Source: JBCBJZ01 sp038522635 (GTDB lineage: Bacteria > Pseudomonadota > Alphaproteobacteria > Rhizobiales > Hyphomicrobiaceae). From it: 9,618 nt of DNA. Both the position numbers and the translations under genes were made by a program. Below the pieces are notes generated by a model. It made no database searches and was not told the origin of the DNA. It saw only the letters and a list, made by a program, of their open reading frames with translations. Numbering within the stretch: position 1 is the stretch's first letter; each line of letters begins with the position of its first letter. The stretch lies in the NCBI GenBank assembly GCA_038522635.1, contig JBCBJZ010000140.1, positions 1-9,618 of the forward strand, read 5' to 3'. Shown piece after piece: positions 6,229-9,618 of the stretch.

Positions 6229-7272
6229 ATGACGTTGCCGACGTATTCCATGCGTCAGCTGCTTGAAGCTGGCGTGCACTTTGGCCATCAGAGCCACCGT
6301 TGGAACCCGAAGATGTCCGATTTCATCTTCGGCACCCGCAACAACATCCACATCATCGATCTGGCGCAGTCGGTCCCGCTGCTCCATCAGGCGCTCGTGA
6401 CGGTGTCTGACACGGTGGCGCGCGGCGGACGCGTGTTGTTCGTGGGGACCAAACGACAAGCCTCCGAGCCGATCGCGGAAGCTGCCCGCAACAGCGCGCA
6501 GTATTTCATCAACCACCGCTGGCTTGGCGGTACGTTGACCAACTGGGGTACGATCTCCAAGCGGATCAAACACTTGCGCCAGCTCGAGCAGACGCTGGAA
6601 ACTGAAGCGCAGGGCTACACCAAGAAAGAAGCGCTCAATCTGACGCGTGAACGCGACAAGCTGGAGCGCTCGCTGGGCGGCATCAAAGACATGGGTGGTG
6701 TGCCCAACCTGTTGTTCGTGATCGACACCAACAAGGAGCAGATTGCGATCGCGGAAGCACGCAAGTTGAACATCCCGATCATCGCGATCGTCGACACCAA
6801 CTGCGATCCTGATCAAATCGACTACCCGATCCCCGGCAACGATGATGCGGGCCGTGCGATCACGCTCTACTGCGACCTGATCTCACGCGCTGCCATCGAT
6901 GGTATCGAACGCTCGCAGGCCTCAAGCGGTGTCGATATCGGCGCCTCCGAAGCCCCACCTGCAGAAGAATTGCCCGGCGAAGGCGATGCACCGGCAGGGG
7001 ATGCGGGTGCCGGCGTCGACATGCGTATGGCCTGGGGTGGGCTCGATGCGCCGCGCGGTGAAGCTGACGATCTCAAGAAGATCGAAGGGCTCGACGCGGG
7101 CGATGAGCAAAAGCTGAACGCGCATGGCATCTATCACCTCGACCAGTTGGCGGGGCTTGATGAAGCTGGCGTCACGGCGCTTGATGAAGCGCTCGGTGAA
7201 GCCAAGGTTGCCGGCGGCGACTGGGTCGCCAAGGCGAAAGCATTGAAGGGCGGTTCGGAAGCGGCGGCCTAA
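6229..7272 (+). CDS. rpsB: 30S ribosomal protein S2, with C-terminal extension
   Basis: S2 is a late-assembling protein of the small ribosomal subunit, bound at the back of the 30S near S1. Residues 1-228 are a standard S2. Visible features are LLEAGVHFGHQSHRWNPKM (11-29), the FGTRNNIHIIDL segment (34-45), VGTKRQA (72-78), HRWLGGTLTNW (96-106), PNLLFVIDTNKEQIAIAEA (159-177) and PIIAIVDTNCDPD (183-195). E. coli S2 has 241 residues and this one has 347. The extra part is an acidic Ala/Pro/Gly linker (about 230-275) and a small helical domain (280-339, from DDLKKIEGL to DWVAKAKAL). That domain resembles the helix-hairpin-helix-like tails found on S2 and L21 in many alphaproteobacteria. The start is ATG 6229 with AAGGA ten bases upstream. 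It is first in the rpsB-tsf-pyrH cluster. Confidence 0.97.
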   Translation: MTLPTYSMRQLLEAGVHFGHQSHRWNPKMSDFIFGTRNNIHIIDLAQSVPLLHQALVTVSDTVARGGRVLFVGTKRQASEPIAEAARNSAQYFINHRWLGGTLTNWGTISKRIKHLRQLEQTLETEAQGYTKKEALNLTRERDKLERSLGGIKDMGGVPNLLFVIDTNKEQIAIAEARKLNIPIIAIVDTNCDPDQIDYPIPGNDDAGRAITLYCDLISRAAIDGIERSQASSGVDIGASEAPPAEELPGEGDAPAGDAGAGVDMRMAWGGLDAPRGEADDLKKIEGLDAGDEQKLNAHGIYHLDQLAGLDEAGVTALDEALGEAKVAGGDWVAKAKALKGGSEAAA

Positions 7273-7285
7273 GCGCGCCCCGTGT

Positions 7286-7335
7286 GCTGGGCGACGTTGA
7301 AGGGCGTGACGTCCTGGGGCTTCGCGCCCAGCTTT
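7286..7335 (+). terminator. Terminator-like hairpin after rpsB
   Basis: GCTGGGCG (7286-7293) and CGCCCAGC (7325-7332) form a perfect 8-bp inverted repeat, with ACGT (7294-7297) and ACGT (7309-7312) able to extend pairing inside. Three T residues follow (7333-7335). It begins 13 bases after the rpsB stop. The short T-run makes it a weak intrinsic terminator at best. Partial termination here would set the S2 to EF-Ts ratio, but the structure could also just protect the rpsB mRNA 3' end. Confidence 0.4.
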
Positions 7336-7344
7336 GCGGCACGG

Positions 7345-7377
7345 GCTAGCCTGGCCCTGCGACAGGGTCGCGCTAGC
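7345..7377. repeat. Inverted repeat bounded by GCTAGC
   Basis: GCTAGC (7345-7350) and GCTAGC (7372-7377) flank an inner CCCTG (7355-7359) / CAGGG (7363-7367) hairpin with a CGA loop and four mismatched bases on each side. No T-tract follows, so it does not look like a terminator. Confidence 0.45.
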
Positions 7378-7455
7378 CTTGCGACACGGGCGAACCGTCA
7401 CACGGCTGTCACGCGACTGACGCCCTTGATGGGTTCAGCCCTGTCAGCGCCAGCC

Positions 7456-7479
7456 CCGAACGAGCGTTCGCGCTCGCGG
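7456..7479 (+). repeat. Stem with UUCG tetraloop in the rpsB-tsf spacer
   Basis: CGAGCG (7461-7466) and CGCTCG (7471-7476) pair around a TTCG loop, and CCG (7456-7458) pairs with CGG (7477-7479) after a 2-base AA bulge. C(UUCG)G is an exceptionally stable RNA tetraloop. No T-run follows. In RNA it would be a compact, nuclease-resistant hairpin. Confidence 0.5.
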
Positions 7480-7542
7480 CTCCGGCGCGTCGCCCGCATG
7501 GGTTGAACGCCCGAACATCCTGACGACATGTAGGTGATCCTC

Positions 7543-7573
7543 GCGCGCAGCCCTTTCAAAGGTGCTAGCGCGC
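7543..7573 (+). promoter_or_regulatory. Hairpin in the tsf leader just before the ribosome site
   Basis: GCGCGC (7543-7548) pairs with GCGCGC (7568-7573), AGC (7549-7551) with GCT (7564-7566), and CCTT (7552-7555) with AAGG (7559-7562). This gives about 13 bp with two single-base bulges and a TCA loop. It ends 23 bases before the tsf ATG, immediately 5' of the weak GGA ribosome site (7587-7589). The position suits translational or mRNA-processing control, but no function can be shown from sequence. Confidence 0.4.
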
Positions 7574-7596
7574 CTCAAAAGCGAATGGACTGAACG

Positions 7597-8544
7597 ATGA
7601 GCACAATCACAGCCAGCATGGTGAAAGAACTGCGCGAGACCTCCGGGGTCGGCATGATGGATTGCAAAAAAGCGCTCCAGGAAACCGACGGCGATATGGA
7701 AGCGGCGATCGATTGGTTGCGCAAAAAGGGTCTGTCAAAGGCCGCCAAGAAAGCTGACCGGGTCGCAGCGGAAGGCCTTGTGGGCATTGCTGGCGATACC
7801 TCGCGCGCCGCCGTGGTCGAGGTCAACGCGGAGACCGATTTCGTCGCGCGCAATGACACCTTCCAGACCATGGTGCTGGATGTCGCCGGGCTTGCTCTTG
7901 AGGCTGACGGTGACCGCGCCAAGCTGTTGGCGATGGATTATCCCGGCGCCGGCCACAACGTTGAAACGCATGTGACCGAGTTGGTGGCCTCCATCGGCGA
8001 AAACATGAGCGTGCGCCGCACCGCAACCATGCAGGCCAATGATGGCGTGATCGGCACCTACGTGCACAACAAGGTCGCCGATAACCTCGGGAAGATCGGC
8101 GTCATGGTGCACGTGCGCTCCGATGGCGATAAAGCGAAGTTGGCCGATTTTGCGCGCCAGCTTGCCATGCACATCGCGGCCGCTGCACCGCTTGCGCTGA
8201 CCGCCGATGACCTCGACAAGGACGTCATCGAGCGTGAACGCGCGGTCTATACCGAGCAAGCGAAGGCGACCGGTAAACCCGAAGCGATCATCGAAAAGAT
8301 GGTTGAAGGGCGTTTGCGCAAGGAGTTCTTCCAAACCGCAGTGCTCACGCAGCAGACGGCCATGATGCCAAGCTTCTCCGACGGCAACGAGACCGTGGAG
8401 CAGGCGGCCAAAGCGGCTGAGAAAGAGATCGGCGGCGCCATCACGATCGCGGCCTTCGAGCGCTTTGCCCTGGGCGAAGGCGTCGATAAGGGCGAGAGCG
8501 ACTTTGCGGCCGAAGTCGCCGCCGCAGCTGGCGGCAAAGGCTAA
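7597..8544 (+). CDS. tsf: Translation elongation factor Ts
   Basis: EF-Ts is the cytosolic nucleotide exchange factor that releases GDP from EF-Tu so that it can reload GTP. The protein has 315 residues, close to the alphaproteobacterial norm (E. coli has 283). The N-terminal UBA-like domain carries the first family signature, LRETSGVGMMDCKKAL (12-27). The second signature, EVNAETDFVARN (75-86), starts the core that contacts EF-Tu and includes the conserved TDFVARN. Dimerisation and C-terminal modules follow, with IEKMVEGRLRKEFF near 230 and a short Ala/Gly-rich end. The start is ATG 7597. Its ribosome site is weak (GGA at 7587-7589), and GGACTGAA before the ATG matches the same eight bases before rpsB. 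It sits 324 bases after rpsB and 303 bases before pyrH, which is wide for this cluster. Confidence 0.97.
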   Translation: MSTITASMVKELRETSGVGMMDCKKALQETDGDMEAAIDWLRKKGLSKAAKKADRVAAEGLVGIAGDTSRAAVVEVNAETDFVARNDTFQTMVLDVAGLALEADGDRAKLLAMDYPGAGHNVETHVTELVASIGENMSVRRTATMQANDGVIGTYVHNKVADNLGKIGVMVHVRSDGDKAKLADFARQLAMHIAAAAPLALTADDLDKDVIERERAVYTEQAKATGKPEAIIEKMVEGRLRKEFFQTAVLTQQTAMMPSFSDGNETVEQAAKAAEKEIGGAITIAAFERFALGEGVDKGESDFAAEVAAAAGGKG

Positions 8545-8566
8545 CCGCTGGTTGGTCGCGAGGCCA

Positions 8567-8613
8567 CGATCGAGCGAGATGCGTTCCCGCTCAGGCGGGG
8601 GCGCATTCGATCG
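8567..8613 (+). repeat. Long stem-loop after tsf
   Basis: ATGCGTTCCCGC (8579-8590) pairs with 8595-8606 as twelve consecutive pairs including two G-T wobbles, closing on a TCAG loop. After a 5-base bulge (8574-8578), CGATCGA (8567-8573) pairs perfectly with TCGATCG (8607-8613). The total is about 19 bp. It begins 22 bases after the tsf stop. There is no T-tract, so it is better read as an mRNA 3' stabiliser, a processing site or a Rho-assisted stop than a classic intrinsic terminator. Confidence 0.55.
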
Positions 8614-8835
8614 GGATCACCATAGGTGAGCCCGAAATCGGGGCCGGCTGACGTGACGCCCACAGGCCGGGCCTGCGCAAACCTGTAGCCCCTGGCTTTT
8701 GTGGCCGATCACACTACAACTCGTGCCAGCCGCTCCCTTGGGCGTTGACCGCCTCTGCGCGTGCCACACCATCGCGTGACACGCCATGCGGTGACGTCGC
8801 CCTGAAGCCATGAAAGCCAAAACTTGTTGGCCGCG

Positions 8836-8840
8836 AAGGA
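8836..8840 (+). promoter_or_regulatory. Strong ribosome binding site for pyrH
   Basis: AAGGA lies seven bases before the ATG at 8848. It is the best ribosome site in the cluster and fixes the pyrH start. Confidence 0.7.
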
Positions 8841-8847
8841 TCCCCCG

Positions 8848-9618
8848 ATGGCAGCCGAAACGCCCTCGCCGCTGCGTTACAAGCGCGTTTGCCTGAAGCT
8901 GTCCGGCGAAGCCCTGATGGGGTCGCAGCAGTACGGCATCGACATGAGCGTGGCCTCGCGCCTGGCGGCTGATGTGAAGGCGGTGGCCGATGAGGGCGTG
9001 GAAATCTGCATCGTTGTCGGGGGTGGCAACATTTTTCGCGGGCTCGCGGCCGCAGCCAGCGGCATGGAGCGCGCCACTGGCGATTATATGGGCATGCTGG
9101 CGACGGTCATGAACGCACTGGCGTTCCAGAACGCGCTCGTCGATGTGGGCGTGAACGCGCGCGTGTTGTCCGCGATCTCGATGCCGACGGTGTGCGAAAC
9201 CTTCGTGCGCCCGAAAGCGCTGCACCAGATGTCCCTTGGCCGCGTGGTGATCTTTGCCGCCGGTACCGGGAACCCGTTTTTCACCACGGACACCACGGCT
9301 GCGCTGCGGGCGATCGAAATGAACTGCGATGTGCTGGCGAAGGCAACGCAAGTCGATGGTGTTTACGCCGCTGACCCCAACATCGAACCCAACGCTGAGC
9401 GCTTCGATGAACTCGATTACAGCGCCGTCCTCGCCAATGACTTGAAAGTGATGGATGGCGCCGCCATCGCCCTGGCGCGCGACAACCGGTTGCCGGTGTT
9501 CGTCTTTTCGATCGCGGAAGAGGGCAATATCGCGAAGATGGTGCGCGGTGAAGCCCGCGGCACGTTGGTTCAAGCGCGCAAGGCAGCCGTTGGAGAGGGC
9601 GAGGTTTGCAAACCTCGC
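8848..9618 (+). CDS. pyrH: UMP kinase (uridylate kinase), 3' end beyond the window
   Basis: PyrH phosphorylates UMP to UDP with ATP, an early step of pyrimidine nucleotide supply. It belongs to the bacterial amino-acid-kinase fold, is hexameric and is usually controlled by GTP and UTP. 257 codons are visible with no stop. Recognised segments are YKRVCLKLSGEAL (11-23), VVGGGNIFRG (56-65), RATGDYMGMLATVMNALA (75-92), AAGTGNPFFTTDTTAA (137-152), KATQVDGVYAADP (165-177) and LKVMDGAAIALARDN (199-213). The usual C-terminal end, GTLV, falls at 238-241, exactly where the 241-residue E. coli enzyme stops. This frame continues at least 16 more residues (QARKAAVGEGEVCKPR) into a palindrome at the window edge. 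It is third in the rpsB-tsf-pyrH order, where frr often follows next. Confidence 0.96.
   Translation, partial: MAAETPSPLRYKRVCLKLSGEALMGSQQYGIDMSVASRLAADVKAVADEGVEICIVVGGGNIFRGLAAAASGMERATGDYMGMLATVMNALAFQNALVDVGVNARVLSAISMPTVCETFVRPKALHQMSLGRVVIFAAGTGNPFFTTDTTAALRAIEMNCDVLAKATQVDGVYAADPNIEPNAERFDELDYSAVLANDLKVMDGAAIALARDNRLPVFVFSIAEEGNIAKMVRGEARGTLVQARKAAVGEGEVCKPR
9599..9618. repeat. Perfect 20-bp palindrome at the right edge, inside the pyrH frame
   Basis: GCGAGGTTTG and CAAACCTCGC are exact reverse complements and abut with no spacer. The repeat ends at the last base of the window and could extend further. It lies in the extra C-terminal coding stretch of pyrH. It may be the stem of a terminator overlapping the gene end, or a palindromic insertion. 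Confidence 0.6.

Larger units (their letters stand above)
7273..7596 (+). other. Structured 324-base spacer between rpsB and tsf
   Basis: No gene is convincing here. A GTG-started frame at 7282-7506 has no ribosome site and its apparent internal repeats come from repeated DNA. The spacer holds four separate inverted repeats: 7286-7332, 7345-7377, 7456-7479 and 7543-7573. It also carries a short direct repeat, TTGCGGCACGGGC (7334-7346) and TTGCGACACGGGC (7379-7391), and three copies of GCTAGC (7345, 7372, 7564). The hexamer contains CTAG, which is usually rare in proteobacterial DNA. Confidence 0.55.
8545..8847 (+). other. Spacer between tsf and pyrH
   Basis: No gene is convincing in these 303 bases. 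Besides the 19-bp stem-loop at 8567-8613 there is a near-perfect palindrome, CAGGCC-G-GGCCTG (8663-8675). A TTGACC at 8745-8750 could be a -35 element for pyrH, but I see no good -10 at the right distance. AAGGA at 8836-8840 is the pyrH ribosome site. Confidence 0.45.

Noticed and set aside
7282..7506. A 74-codon GTG-started frame between rpsB and tsf with an apparent repeated RASLA peptide
   Set aside because: It has no ribosome site and no family resemblance. The peptide repeat is explained by the underlying DNA repeat and inverted repeats.
8617..9573. A 318-codon minus-strand frame opposite pyrH
   Set aside because: pyrH on the plus strand has every family motif and a strong ribosome site. 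The antisense product is His/Arg-rich and resembles nothing I know.

Overview
This GC-rich window has the gene content and codon use of an alphaproteobacterium. The main pointers are the rpsB-tsf-pyrH order and a ribosomal protein S2 with a long C-terminal extension, a form I associate with alphaproteobacteria. I cannot name the genus. It looks like ordinary chromosome: I see no transposase, phage gene, CRISPR array, tRNA or rRNA.

Layout. (1) Bases 1-174 hold the 3' end of an unrecognised plus-strand gene, followed at once by a clear intrinsic terminator (178-201) and then a second terminator-like hairpin with a T-run (262-294). (2) Bases 366-2057 hold a convergent pair for sugar-acid breakdown: eda (KDPG aldolase, plus strand) and kdgK (KDG kinase, minus strand). 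KdgK makes KDPG and Eda splits it to pyruvate and glyceraldehyde-3-phosphate, so the two catalyse successive steps. The phosphogluconate dehydratase gene edd is not in view. (3) Bases 2389-4935 encode a large membrane protein that joins a SulP-type anion transporter core, a STAS domain and a cyclic-nucleotide-binding domain. (4) Bases 5138-5947 encode a small exported outer-membrane beta-barrel protein, followed by a good terminator. (5) From 6229 to the right edge lies the translation and nucleotide cluster rpsB (S2), tsf (EF-Ts) and pyrH (UMP kinase, running off the window).

The most unusual feature is the structure of the spacers in the rpsB-tsf-pyrH cluster. They are about 324 and 303 bases long, lack convincing genes, and contain several strong inverted repeats. 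These include a stem of about 13 bp placed 23 nt before the tsf start codon, and a stem of about 19 bp just after the tsf stop. The pyrH frame also continues past the usual end of the enzyme into a perfect 20-bp palindrome at the window edge. I found no evidence of a new defence, mobile or biosynthetic system. The spacer hairpins and the SulP-STAS-cNMP fusion are the points most worth a second look.
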